21,152 nucleotides of DNA from Candidatus Baldrarchaeum yapensis. Its GTDB lineage: Archaea; Asgardarchaeota; Baldrarchaeia; Baldrarchaeales; Baldrarchaeaceae. The stretch lies in contig JAEOSH010000041.1 in assembly GCA_016840465.1 (NCBI GenBank), positions 1 to 21,152 on the forward strand, in the 5' to 3' direction. A program made the translations under genes and the position numbers. This document shows, in pieces, positions 7,798 through 14,969 of this stretch (the stretch's first letter is position 1; every line of letters starts with the position of its first letter). Below the pieces are notes generated by a model. The model saw nothing but the letters and a program-made list of their open reading frames with translations. It had not been told where the DNA came from and made no database searches.

Positions 7798-8124
7798 TTG
7801 TATGTCGAAAGGCACTTCAATTACATCCACATAACCTTCGAGGCGAGTGAGGGCGTCGAGTACACGATTATAATAAGGTGTACGCAAGAGGATGGGCGGA
7901 TAAAGGTGTTCGTGGAGCAGGAGAGGATGCACCTCGGAAACAAACTATACATTTTTGAGCCGGGTTCTGGGAGATCCGAAATCCTCCCGCTCAAGGGTCC
8001 GGAACCCTTCGAAATACACTTCGTTTCCGAGAGCGAGATGGAGAAACTGGTGAGGGAGCGCGGCATCGACCGCAAAAAGTGTCTGAACGAGGCGCTTGAG
8101 AAAGCAAATGAAATGGTTTCTTGA
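7798..8124 (+). CDS. Small protein of unknown function
   Basis: I do not recognise this 108-residue protein. Its first half alternates hydrophobic and charged residues in a beta-rich pattern (YIHITFEASEGVEYTIIIR, about 9-27). The last 30 residues form a charged helix (SEMEKLVRERG...EALEKANEMV). There is no signal peptide and no membrane segment. The start is a TTG at 7798 preceded by GGGGGT; no ATG in this frame would keep the first strand. It is divergent from the roadblock-like gene across a 154-bp gap and is followed on the same strand by another small unknown gene. Codon use looks like that of the neighbours, so I take it as real. Confidence 0.68.
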   Translation: MYVERHFNYIHITFEASEGVEYTIIIRCTQEDGRIKVFVEQERMHLGNKLYIFEPGSGRSEILPLKGPEPFEIHFVSESEMEKLVRERGIDRKKCLNEALEKANEMVS

Positions 8125-8137
8125 GCTTTTCACACCT

Positions 8138-8157
8138 ACACCTTCCGACACCTTCCG
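8138..8157. repeat. Perfect 10-bp tandem repeat upstream of a promoter
   Basis: ACACCTTCCG occurs twice without a gap, so the copies sit one helical turn apart. The second copy ends about 30 bp before the TATA-like sequence at 8187. The position suits a binding site for an activator or repressor of the gene at 8248, but no protein is known to bind it. Confidence 0.5.
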
Positions 8158-8186
8158 TTAAGAGCGGTATTACCAGCTGAGAGAGG

Positions 8187-8194
8187 TTTATATT
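8187..8194 (+). promoter_or_regulatory. Candidate TATA box for the gene at 8248
   Basis: TTTATATT preceded by purine-rich GAGAGG (BRE-like) would place the transcription start near 8215. That leaves a leader of about 30 nt ending with the AGGGG ribosome site at roughly 8237-8241. Confidence 0.4.
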
Positions 8195-8247
8195 CAGACC
8201 GTACGATATGTAGACGATACCATCGACGCGGGCAGTAGGGGAAGCGG

Positions 8248-8538
8248 ATGGAGGAAAACCATATACTCAAAATTGTGACGTGGGACGAGGAGCAGTTTAT
8301 CAGAACCGTGAGGAACATCGATGTTCGGGACAGAATAATTTTCCTTAAGAAGAACGAGGATGGCACGAACGCGTATTTCTTCGTGTACAGGCTGGGGGAG
8401 GGCGTCAGCATAATACTACAGCTTTTGACGCGGAAGCGTCTCAGCTTGGGAGACGACGTGAAAATCCTCGCAATAGAGGATCTGGAGCTCGTCACCGATT
8501 TCCGGGAGTACGTAACGCTGATCAAAAACTTTTATTAG
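8248..8538 (+). CDS. Small protein of unknown function
   Basis: This 96-residue protein is not recognised. It begins with MEENHILKIVTWDEEQF and alternates short strands and helices, including IIFLKKNEDGTNAYFFVYRL (about 30-49) and VKILAIEDLELV (about 71-82). This suggests one compact alpha-beta domain. It has no cysteines, no membrane segment and no catalytic motif that I can see. The ATG is preceded by AGGGG at about 6 nt and by a TATA-like element and a 10-bp tandem repeat further upstream, so it probably has its own regulated promoter. It lies between another small unknown protein and the phosphoglycerate mutase gene, all on one strand. Confidence 0.68.
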   Translation: MEENHILKIVTWDEEQFIRTVRNIDVRDRIIFLKKNEDGTNAYFFVYRLGEGVSIILQLLTRKRLSLGDDVKILAIEDLELVTDFREYVTLIKNFY

Positions 8539-8731
8539 TCCTCCCTCTTTGATGCGCGTGAGATTCCACCTCACTCCTAGTTCTCAAATACATGAATATG
8601 TTGTGGTTTTGTGGAAATGCAATTTTCGTTCTGAACGGGAATTGTCACCGCGCACGAGATCTGTAATGAGCACAACACTGATGTTTCCCCTGAGTAATAG
8701 CATGATGTTTCATCTATTACCGAGGATAATT

Positions 8732-8739
8732 CTTATAAG
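8732..8739 (+). promoter_or_regulatory. TATA box of the phosphoglycerate mutase gene
   Basis: CTTATAAG, with a purine-rich GAGGATAA stretch in front of it, is centred about 50 nt before the ATG at 8786. The predicted start near 8760 rules out translation from any of the upstream in-frame codons between 8549 and 8760. Confidence 0.5.
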
Positions 8740-8785
8740 TCCATGCGCTAGCTTATCCTCCAAGGCACCACGGGAGACGGTGTGG

Positions 8786-10033
8786 ATGCGCGCGCTCATG
8801 ATAATAGTTGATGGCATGGCGGATCGTCCAATCAGGAAATTAGGTTGGAAGACGCCACTGGAAGTTGCTGACACGCCCAATATGGATCACATAGCGGAGA
8901 TGGGGTCGTGCGGAGTATTTGACCCCTTAGGGCCCGGGAAGAGGGCAGGGACGGACACAGCAACACTTGCAATTCTTGGCTATGATCCGTACAAATACTA
9001 TACGGGCAGAGGCGCACTGGAAGCAGCGGGTGCTGGCATAAAGCTACAGCCGGGGGATATTGCATTCAGATGTAATTTTGCCACGGTGGACGAGAACTGG
9101 CGCCTAATCAACAGAACCGCCGGTTACATAAATGACGGAACCGATGAACTCGAGAGAGCGATAAACGAGTGTATAAAGCTGCCGGACCCCGATGTGGACT
9201 TCATATTTAAAGTGTCAGCGGGGTACAGGGCGGCGCTTGTCTTCAGGCGGAATGCGGGAAACGGCGCCCTATCGCCTGCGGTATCTGATGTATACTGTGA
9301 AAAGTGTGGTGTTCCCGTTCCTCCTGCTCGCCCCTTAGAGGATAGCGAGGGCGCGAGGAAGTGCGCGGAGTTCGTAAACCACTTCATAAGGATGGCAAGA
9401 GAGGTTCTTAGGGAGCATCCTGTGAACAGGGAGAGGGCATCACGCGGGTTGCCACCTGCAAACTTCATATTGGTTAGAGGAGGAAGTTCCTGTCCGTCCT
9501 TGGAGTCATTTGAGAACAAATGGGGGCTGAGAGGTGCATGCATCGCCGGTATTGGGTTGATTAAGGGAATTGCAGCGCTCACTGGCATGAATGTGATCAA
9601 CGTGAAGGGGGCGACCGGGTACATCGATTCGGATTTTATGGCAAAGGGAAAGGCGGCACTTGACGCGTTGCGGCATTACCAATTCGTGATAATCCACATA
9701 GAAGCCACCGACGAGGTCTCACACGATGGCGACTTTGAGAAGAAGATAGAGGTCCTAGAGCGCGTAGACAAGATGATCGGTATGCTTCTAGATAGAGTTC
9801 CCGAGGACACTCTTTTCGTTCTGCTGTCAGATCACACAACATCTTCCGAGTTGGGCGACCACACAGCAGATCCGGCGCCGATAGCCATCGCGGGGCCCAC
9901 GGTTTTATCGGATCACGTGAGAAGATTCACCGAGAGGGAGGTATACCTCGGAAGGCTCGGAAGGATAAACGCCTTAGACATAATGCCAATAATACTTGAC
10001 TATCTGAACCTCTCCTCCAAGTTTGGTGCGTAA
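8786..10033 (+). CDS. apgM: 2,3-bisphosphoglycerate-independent phosphoglycerate mutase, archaeal type
   Basis: This 415-residue enzyme of the alkaline phosphatase superfamily interconverts 3- and 2-phosphoglycerate in glycolysis and gluconeogenesis. The N-terminus MRALMIIVDGMADRP carries the first metal aspartate (D9). The nucleophile loop RAGTDTATLAILGYDP (53-68) and YTGRGALEAAG follow. The C-terminal metal motifs are IEATDEVSHDGD and LLSDHTTSSELGDH. The nucleophile position holds Thr56, where the Pyrococcus enzyme has Ser in AGSDTAHLS. Thr nucleophiles are used elsewhere in the superfamily. The frame stays open upstream to 8549, but the ATG at 8786 matches the family N-terminus, has GGTG just upstream and lies 50 nt after a TATA box. 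It ends in SSKFGA, very like its Pyrococcus relative. Confidence 0.95.
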   Translation: MRALMIIVDGMADRPIRKLGWKTPLEVADTPNMDHIAEMGSCGVFDPLGPGKRAGTDTATLAILGYDPYKYYTGRGALEAAGAGIKLQPGDIAFRCNFATVDENWRLINRTAGYINDGTDELERAINECIKLPDPDVDFIFKVSAGYRAALVFRRNAGNGALSPAVSDVYCEKCGVPVPPARPLEDSEGARKCAEFVNHFIRMAREVLREHPVNRERASRGLPPANFILVRGGSSCPSLESFENKWGLRGACIAGIGLIKGIAALTGMNVINVKGATGYIDSDFMAKGKAALDALRHYQFVIIHIEATDEVSHDGDFEKKIEVLERVDKMIGMLLDRVPEDTLFVLLSDHTTSSELGDHTADPAPIAIAGPTVLSDHVRRFTEREVYLGRLGRINALDIMPIILDYLNLSSKFGA

Positions 10034-10199
10034 TCTTCACGTTTCAAAATGCCAATCCCCGTCCGCTTCTACCTTACCGGATGTCTCCTCACCCTCTTCA
10101 TCGCTTCCATCTTAACAAAATCTAAATATGCATCGTGCCGCGGTTTGATGAGGCATACCTAAAAGCATGAAGTTTCTTACATGAGTGTGGTGGGGGAAC

Positions 10200-10544
10200 A
10201 TGCCGAGAACGAAGATTTCTTCGAGCAGGAAAACCACGCGGGTGGTCATGGGAGACACCGTAATAAAGAAGTCATACGATGAACGGTCGCTGTTTCTGGA
10301 CCTAGACAGGGCGATAGAACTGCTTGAGGACAAGTTTTCGAGCATAGGCGTGAACGCAAAGATATCGCTCGAGGGGAACATGCTGGACATAAGGGTCGGT
10401 AGCGTGTGCATTGCCCTCTACGAAAACGGAGCAATAGAGGCGTACTCCAACCTATCGGATGAGAAGTTGCTGGACAAGTGTCTCAAGGCGGTCGAAGAAA
10501 TTATAGAGGATGTTGCGACGGAGTTCGGAGAGTTCGGGGAGTAA
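10200..10544 (+). CDS. Small protein of unknown function
   Basis: This 114-residue protein is not recognised. The first 18 residues are basic (PRTKISSSRKTTR). A helix DLDRAIELLEDKF is followed by strands around AKISLEGNMLDIRVGSVCIALYENGAIEAYS and a terminal helix EKLLDKCLKAVEEIIEDV. The tail is acidic (EFGEFGE). The strand-strand-helix run vaguely recalls one repeat of a TBP-like fold, but this is too weak to name. The ATG at 10200 is favoured over the GTG at 10185 because GGTGGGGG (10189-10196) sits directly before it. It follows phosphoglycerate mutase by 166 bp and may have its own promoter. Confidence 0.68.
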   Translation: MPRTKISSSRKTTRVVMGDTVIKKSYDERSLFLDLDRAIELLEDKFSSIGVNAKISLEGNMLDIRVGSVCIALYENGAIEAYSNLSDEKLLDKCLKAVEEIIEDVATEFGEFGE

Positions 10545-10644
10545 TCATCCCTTCACTTTATCTTAGATGCGGATGGAACACTCGCGTCCGTGGCGCTACT
10601 CGTATACCTTTTCCTCCTCCAAATGGAATCCGACCATGTCCCTC

Positions 10645-10830
10645 TCAACGTCCCTTCTTTTCTCCCAGTAGGCCGGGGTCTAGCATCTCCCTGTACAGTT
10701 CGTGCTGTATTATTGCCCTCATGATCTCGTTGGTTCCGGTCCATATGAGCCCGAGCCTGCAGTCCCTCAGATACCTCTCTACTGGGTAGACGGTCGTGTA
10801 CCGTTCTTCCACTTGGTAGCATTCAGCAAT
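10645..10830 (-). pseudogene. Acyl-CoA dehydrogenase remnant, C-terminal end
   Basis: In the frame ending with TGA at 10645-10647 the minus strand reads [12 protein letters not shown], then [15 protein letters not shown] and [11 protein letters not shown]. This is the characteristic C-terminal helix region of acyl-CoA dehydrogenases (the ERxxRD...EGTNEI motif). The frame is closed upstream by a stop at 10831-10833, and no start codon or ribosome site fits. The conserved Gly-Gly-Tyr-Gly loop that should precede YPVER is missing or eroded. About 250 residues of the enzyme (the middle FAD/acyl-CoA domains) are absent between this piece and the N-terminal piece at 11028-11303. The two pieces are collinear and on the same strand, so they are parts of one destroyed gene. 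Confidence 0.82.
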
Positions 10831-10857
10831 TTATAGTAATTTTCAGCCACCAAGTGG
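10809..10857. repeat. Inverted repeat at the acyl-CoA dehydrogenase breakpoint
   Basis: CCACTTGGT (10809-10817) and its exact complement ACCAAGTGG (10849-10857) flank 31 bases. The match extends to 12 positions with one mismatch. The left arm lies inside the acyl-CoA dehydrogenase remnant and the right arm borders the GC-rich segment. It may be a hairpin end of a mobile element or a product of the deletion event. Confidence 0.5.
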
Positions 10858-11005
10858 GCCATCACGGCTCCCGGTCGCTCCGCCCCGCCTTACCCAGCCC
10901 ATCCCGTGCGGTCGCCCGCACGCTCACCGGACTGGTTCGGCGAAGCGGAACCCACCAGTACTCATCAACCTCGTCCTCTTCATCGGCCTCGACCTGACCG
11001 AATAA
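10858..11005. other. GC-rich segment of atypical composition inside the broken acyl-CoA dehydrogenase
   Basis: By eye this stretch is about two-thirds G+C, clearly above its surroundings. It carries a hairpin GGTTC-GGCGAAGCG-GAACC (10934-10952). One minus-strand frame is open from the 11020s to about 10871 and reads with an acidic run EADEEDEVDEYWW followed by basic VPLRRTSP and RATARDGLGKAGR. This could be the tail of a foreign gene such as a transposase, but I recognise no family. It could also be a structured RNA; no SRP, RNase P or tRNA signature was found. Confidence 0.4.
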
Positions 11006-11027
11006 TGGAGCGATACCATTTAAACTT

Positions 11028-11303
11028 TTACGAAAATGTCTGAAAATTACTTAAACCGAAAACTGTTTCAGACCCCCCTATTTCTTCGATCGCGGCAACC
11101 TCGGCGACCCAGGTCGCTCCCCTTCCCCCGTACTCTGGTGGGAATCTCAAGCCCAGCAGTCTTCTTTCCGCGGCCATCTGTATAAATTCCTTTGGGAATT
11201 TTACTTCCTCGCGTTCCATTTTCCTTATAAGTTCGGGGTCGATCGACCTCGCAAACTCCTGCGCCTCTTCCTTTATCTTTCTCTCCTCAGGCGTTAGCAA
11301 CAC
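11028..11303 (-). pseudogene. Acyl-CoA dehydrogenase remnant, N-terminal end
   Basis: The first 75 residues read LTPEERKIKEEAQEFARSI, then a helix ending MAAERRLLGLRFPPEYGGRG and WVAEVAAIEEIG. This is the classic N-terminal helical domain of acyl-CoA dehydrogenases, which oxidise acyl-CoA thioesters with FAD. The frame runs into unrelated residues and a TAA at 11028, giving 91 residues where an intact enzyme has about 380-400. A GAGGAGG ribosome site and a TATA-like CTTTATT remain upstream, so a short product may still be made. The matching C-terminal end lies at 10645-10830. Start codon GTG at 11303 or the adjacent TTG. Confidence 0.82.
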
Positions 11304-11467
11304 GCCGTACGTATGGATCCTCCTCGGAGTTTTCGTACAATAAAGAGTTCCAATTTCTCGGATTTAATAGTTCCGTAAGGCGGGTGAGCGGTCGCGTTAC
11401 CTCGAAACCGACCAACAAGTTGGGATGGGGGTTAGTGCAACTGTGTGGAGACGTTGTGGTGCTTCCT

Positions 11468-11541
11468 GATCGTCGATGATCATGGTAAAATTTTTACAAG
11501 CAATTTTGCTCCCCCCATCTGTAAAATCAGTTAAAATTAAC
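11468..11541. repeat. Cluster of four short palindromes downstream of the antiporter operon
   Basis: Four dyads stand close together: TGATC-n6-GATCA (from 11468), GTAAAATTTTTAC (11485-11497), AGCAATTTTGCT (11499-11510) and GTTAAAATTAAC (11530-11541). They start 9 bp after the stop of the OB-fold gene, on its 3' side. They may form a termination or mRNA-stabilising region. The stems are short and AT-rich, so chance contributes. Confidence 0.4.
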
Positions 11542-11549
11542 GAGTTAAA

Positions 11550-11873
11550 CTATTCGGGTTCCGCGACCTTTATAGATAGAACCTTTATTGCGATCGTGTC
11601 GTGTAGCTTTTTCACCACTCCGACGATGCTGACCCTTCTGTTGCTGTAGTCGTCGAAGCACAGGTTTTCGAGGCCGTAGCACAGTATTCTCTTTCCTCCG
11701 GACATCAGCATTCCGACACAATAGTCCTCCTCGGGTAGGTTGACCGTGTAGAGGGGGCCTCGCGGGGTCTTCCCCGTGTATACGAGGACTCCCTCTACCT
11801 CCACTTCCTTGCCTAGGAACTCCTCGGGGCGCTCTAGGATATCCTCAAGTTTTGCCTTTATCACCTTTACCAT
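11550..11873 (-). CDS. Small OB-fold protein
   Basis: This 107-residue protein begins with a helix KAKLEDILERPEEFLGK. It is followed by strands of the OB-fold type: EVEVEGVLVYTG (23-34), PLYTVNLPEEDYCVGMLM (about 40-57), RRVSIVGVVKKL (about 79-90) and IAIKVLSIKV (about 94-103). The GKEVEVEGVL...VGVVKK pattern is that of nucleic-acid-binding OB domains found alone in many archaea. Ligand and role are unknown. Its ATG overlaps the antiporter's 3' end by 29 bp and is preceded by GGGAGGT at about 10 nt inside the antiporter gene, so the two are cotranscribed and probably translationally linked. Confidence 0.75.
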   Translation of the reverse strand: MVKVIKAKLEDILERPEEFLGKEVEVEGVLVYTGKTPRGPLYTVNLPEEDYCVGMLMSGGKRILCYGLENLCFDDYSNRRVSIVGVVKKLHDTIAIKVLSIKVAEPE

Positions 11874-13059
11874 GAGGCGCCTTACCTCCCATGATTAGAT
11901 ACTTTAGCACGATGGGGGTTAAAAATGTCGTTATCAAAACGACTATTACGAGAACAGCATACCACATCCCATTTATAACCCCCGCGACCAGCCCTATCTC
12001 GGCAAAAATAAGCGGCATCTCCCCCCGCGGAACCATACCGACCCCCATGATGTACGACGACCTGTTATCATTCTTATGAAACTTGCCGGCGAGTATTCCC
12101 CCCAAAATCTTCCCTAAAATGGCCACGACCGAAATTGCCAGTCCCATCAGAAGGGCCTCTCCCGCCACTCCCACGTTTATCTTCATCCCTATGTTTATCA
12201 TGAAGATGGGGACAGTGACGAAAGCAACGGGAGAGATTTCGGTAAGGACGTCATCCTTCAGGTCGGTCTCAGCGAGGATGAGACCCGCAAAGTAGGCGCC
12301 AACTATGGGGGAAAGACCGGCGCACGCGGCGAGAAACCCGACCAGGAGCGCAAAACTGAAGCTAAAGACAAACATACCACCGCGCGTCTTTATAAGCCAG
12401 AACTTAGGAGCAATATACGTTATGAAGAGAACGCCGATGATGAACATGCACAGGAAGAAGATCCCCGCCGGCACCAGCACCTCTACGAACTTCTCGACGG
12501 AGATTGTGCCGGCGCCGAGAGCCTTAACTATAGGCATGAGCAGAAGGATGACGATGAGGTCGTCTAAAACCGCGGCCACCACTATTGTCTGTGCCTCCCA
12601 ACTCCTCAGCATATCGAAGTCCGCAAAAACTCTAATAGTTATTCCGATGCTGGTTGCGGCGAGCGCGAGGCTTACGAAGATTGCGAGGATCATGCTCCCG
12701 GAAAACAGCAATACCAACGGCATGGATAGGATGACGGTGAAGATAAAGCCCCCCACCGCAAGGATGGTCGCAGCGGCCCCACTTCTCATTATTGTCCGGA
12801 CATCAGTCTCGAGACCGGCGATGAAGAGGAGAGTCAGCGCCCCTATAAGGGATATGAAGTCGAAAACCTGACTGGGCCTGAGGATTCCCAGCACGCACGG
12901 TCCCAGGATTATGCCTACCAGTACTTGGCCTATCAATTCCGACTGACGGATCCTCTTGCACGCTTCTGCGGCGAGGACTCCCATGAAGAGCGCCACTCCG
13001 TACATGAAGAGGTCCCATAGTATCTCCTGTGCCGCGACTATTTCCGGCACCCCCTTCAT
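11845..13059 (-). CDS. Cation/proton antiporter of the CPA2 (KefB/NapA) type
   Basis: This is an integral membrane protein of about 404 residues with roughly 12-13 hydrophobic segments. Conserved landmarks are LIGQVLVGIILGP, LLFIAGLETD, LALAATSIGITIRVF, AAVLDDLIVI with the paired aspartates used for ion binding in NapA-like exchangers, PIVGAYFAGLILAE, and MVPRGEMPLIFAEIG with the Arg/Glu pair of the C-terminal bundle. It exchanges Na+ or K+ for H+ across the cytoplasmic membrane. It lacks the cytoplasmic RCK/TrkA domains found in many relatives. The ATG at 13059 is taken; a GTG three codons earlier (13068) is possible, and neither has a good ribosome site. The OB-fold gene follows with overlap. 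Confidence 0.93.
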   Translation of the reverse strand: MKGVPEIVAAQEILWDLFMYGVALFMGVLAAEACKRIRQSELIGQVLVGIILGPCVLGILRPSQVFDFISLIGALTLLFIAGLETDVRTIMRSGAAATILAVGGFIFTVILSMPLVLLFSGSMILAIFVSLALAATSIGITIRVFADFDMLRSWEAQTIVVAAVLDDLIVILLLMPIVKALGAGTISVEKFVEVLVPAGIFFLCMFIIGVLFITYIAPKFWLIKTRGGMFVFSFSFALLVGFLAACAGLSPIVGAYFAGLILAETDLKDDVLTEISPVAFVTVPIFMINIGMKINVGVAGEALLMGLAISVVAILGKILGGILAGKFHKNDNRSSYIMGVGMVPRGEMPLIFAEIGLVAGVINGMWYAVLVIVVLITTFLTPIVLKYLIMGGKAPHGKGDKGKT

Positions 13060-13132
13060 ACTAGTCACTAGGGGTGGGCGTGGAGAAGGAGGGATAGGGA
13101 TGTAGAGAAGACGAAATGTCGGAAAAGTCCCA

Positions 13133-13169
13133 GTAAAATTTACGATTGCATCGAACCTTAAAATTTTAC
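13133..13169. repeat. Paired AT-rich near-palindromes upstream of the antiporter
   Basis: GTAAAATTTAC (13133-13143) and TTAAAATTTTAC (13158-13169) lie 14 bases apart in the 290-bp gap between the antiporter and the TIM-barrel gene. Each is nearly self-complementary, and they also pair with one another. They sit about 75-110 bp upstream of the antiporter start and resemble GTAAAATTTTTAC at 11485 beyond the far end of the same operon. An operator role is possible. The remainder of this gap shows no gene. Confidence 0.35.
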
Positions 13170-13358
13170 GGATACGTACAGTCGAGGGGGTCGCCGTTAC
13201 CGAAATTATGTCTATGCGCTCAGGCTTATAGAAAGATTCATGAATGCCGAAACAATGGATTGAGCCCCTTGCGACTTCCGTTTCCCGTGGGGGACTTTCA
13301 CCACATGGCTTCCATTTCGCGCTTTTTATTAGGAGGAAGGGTCATTTTTCTAAATACT

Positions 13359-14111
13359 TCACAGCCGAAGGATTTTCTTTACGACATCTATATCTACCTT
13401 CAGGAAGCAGTGGAATTCTTCCCTGTACTCTAGAATGAGGGAAGCGTTTCTATTCAGAACCTCAAAATTCAGTATCTTTTTGAAATCCAATACGCCTCTT
13501 TTGTCGAATATCGGTATGTGGTTTAATCCGCCGCTCTTCCCGGCATGCCCCCATTCCCTATTAGATACGTGATAGACGAGAATTACGTCCCGGTACTCCC
13601 TCACCTGTGCAAGCGTTTCTTCACTGCTCAGGGGGATGTGTGAGAAGTCGTAGCACATCCGGAACCTGTCGCTATTTCGGCAAAACTCGAAGATCTCATG
13701 CGGGTTACGGAAAAGCCTATCCTTGCTCATGAACGTCTCCCAGCAGAGGTAAACGCCATGTTCGTCCAGCATCGGCTCTACGACACTCTTCAGCAAGTAA
13801 AATACTCTGTCTCTCCTAATCTTTCTCTTTATAAAGCAGGGGTGGAGAACTATCGACTCGCAGTCGAACGCGTTCGCGAGGACGCAACATCTTTTGATGA
13901 CGTCCATGAACTCCCGGAACCTGTGAACCTTCGCGTTCGGCGCGTGGATCGTTATCACGTCCCGGTTTCTCTTCTCCGAAACCTCCCTTATTATCTCATT
14001 GATATCGAGTTTTAGGAAGTCGGCAACTTTGAAGAACGCCAGTTCTATTTCCCTGACGTCTTCTAGGAACTTGGGGTATTCGCACCTGGCACCGACCCTC
14101 AATTTGACCAC
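13359..14111 (-). CDS. TIM-barrel protein of the xylose isomerase-like / AP endonuclease 2 superfamily
   Basis: The protein has 250 residues, the usual size for this barrel. Barrel strands with metal-ligand-type residues are visible in order: VITIHAPN (His), SIVLHPC (His), GVYLCWETF (Glu), RMCYDFSHIPLS (Asp and His), ILVYHVSN (His) and SLILEYREEF (Glu). This is the ligand set of sugar-phosphate isomerases and endonuclease IV relatives. Whether it acts on sugars or damaged DNA cannot be decided; the short loops argue against a full endonuclease IV. Start GTG at 14111 with CGGG just upstream. It is divergent from the serine dehydratase operon across about 170 bp, with no pathway link visible. 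Confidence 0.82.
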   Translation of the reverse strand: MVKLRVGARCEYPKFLEDVREIELAFFKVADFLKLDINEIIREVSEKRNRDVITIHAPNAKVHRFREFMDVIKRCCVLANAFDCESIVLHPCFIKRKIRRDRVFYLLKSVVEPMLDEHGVYLCWETFMSKDRLFRNPHEIFEFCRNSDRFRMCYDFSHIPLSSEETLAQVREYRDVILVYHVSNREWGHAGKSGGLNHIPIFDKRGVLDFKKILNFEVLNRNASLILEYREEFHCFLKVDIDVVKKILRL

Positions 14112-14279
14112 TACCCGCTCTTATCCGAGAACTCAAACCACATGAGGTGCCCGATTCTGCAGAAATTCTCACAGTTCTTACGAGCGGTATTGTTATTTCT
14201 TGATGTCGGAGTACCGATGGAAAGTCATAATAAAAGTCAGTCAGAAAGAAAATTTATCAAGCATGTCCGGGGAAGATGC

Positions 14280-14960
14280 ATGCCCAGGCGGCGTGTTGAG
14301 AGCGTATTTGAGATAATAGGGCCGGTAATGGTGGGTCCTAGTTCGAGTCACACCGCGGGTGCCGTTAGGATAGGGAGGCTTGCGAGGGAGCTATTGGGAG
14401 ATCGGCCCGTATATGCAAAAATAGTGCTGCATGGGAGTTTTGCCGAGACATACAGGGGTCATGGAACGGACAGGGCCATAGTGGCGGGCTTGTTGGGATT
14501 TGCTCCCGACGACGAGAGGATAAGGGATGCCTTTTCCCACGCCAAGAGGGAGGGACTCAAGTTCGAAATCGTAACTGCGGATCTCGGTGAGGAGTACCAC
14601 CCCAACACTGCAAAAATAACGTTAAGGGGGGAGAAGGGGGAGACCATCGAGGTGGTTGGCAGTAGCATAGGGGGAGGGCATGTTGAGATCGTGGAGATTA
14701 ATGGTTTTCTGGTGTCCATTTCCGGAACTTACCACACGCTGGTGACGATACACAGGGATGTGCCGGGGGTTGCGGCGAAAATAACGTCTCTGCTGGCATC
14801 ACGTGGGATAAACATTGCGAGGATGAACATCACCAGAAAGGTGCGCGGAGAAGATGCCTGCGCGTCCATAGAGGTTGATCAGGAGATACCCGAGGATGTG
14901 GTCCGGGCTCTGGAGAGGTACCCGGAGATAAGGATCGTGAGGCACGTGAGGCCGATTTGA
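14280..14960 (+). CDS. sdaAB: L-serine dehydratase, iron-sulfur type, beta subunit
   Basis: This subunit works with the next gene product to convert L-serine to pyruvate and ammonia. SVFEIIGPVMVGPSSSHTAGAVRIG (8-32) is the beta-domain signature, including the PSSSHT substrate loop. HGSFAETYRGHGTDRA follows, and GSSIGGGH sits before the linker. From about residue 150 an ACT domain reads TLVTIHRDVPGVAAKITSLL and GINIARMNITR, probably the amino-acid regulatory site. The frame stays open upstream to 14142, but the family N-terminus, GGGGAAG at 14269-14275 and TATA-like elements at 14226-14236 and 14249-14258 favour the ATG at 14280. It is followed by the alpha subunit after 9 bp. The split arrangement is that of Bacillus and many anaerobes. 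Confidence 0.94.
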   Translation: MPRRRVESVFEIIGPVMVGPSSSHTAGAVRIGRLARELLGDRPVYAKIVLHGSFAETYRGHGTDRAIVAGLLGFAPDDERIRDAFSHAKREGLKFEIVTADLGEEYHPNTAKITLRGEKGETIEVVGSSIGGGHVEIVEINGFLVSISGTYHTLVTIHRDVPGVAAKITSLLASRGINIARMNITRKVRGEDACASIEVDQEIPEDVVRALERYPEIRIVRHVRPI

Positions 14961-14969
14961 GGTGATGGC

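Noticed and set aside
8664-8725. C/D-box small RNA resembling GTAATGA...CTGA...ATGATGT...CCGA
   Set aside because: Three of the four boxes deviate from consensus and the closing D box is wrong. The region is also an AT-rich promoter-proximal gap where such motifs arise by chance.
8549-8785. In-frame N-terminal extension of phosphoglycerate mutase (79 codons)
   Set aside because: The extension has no family similarity and contains the TATA box at 8732. The ATG at 8786 matches the family N-terminus and has its own ribosome site.
10553-10822. 89-codon minus-strand ORF covering the acyl-CoA dehydrogenase remnant
   Set aside because: It is in a different frame from the conserved acyl-CoA dehydrogenase C-terminus and shows no family pattern.
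14142-14279. In-frame extension of the serine dehydratase beta subunit
   Set aside because: The added residues do not resemble the family and would cross the likely promoter elements. The ATG at 14280 fits family length and has a ribosome site.
14341-14350. GTTCGAGTC, a tRNA T-loop-like sequence
   Set aside because: It encodes part of the conserved PSSSHT motif of serine dehydratase, and no tRNA stems surround it.
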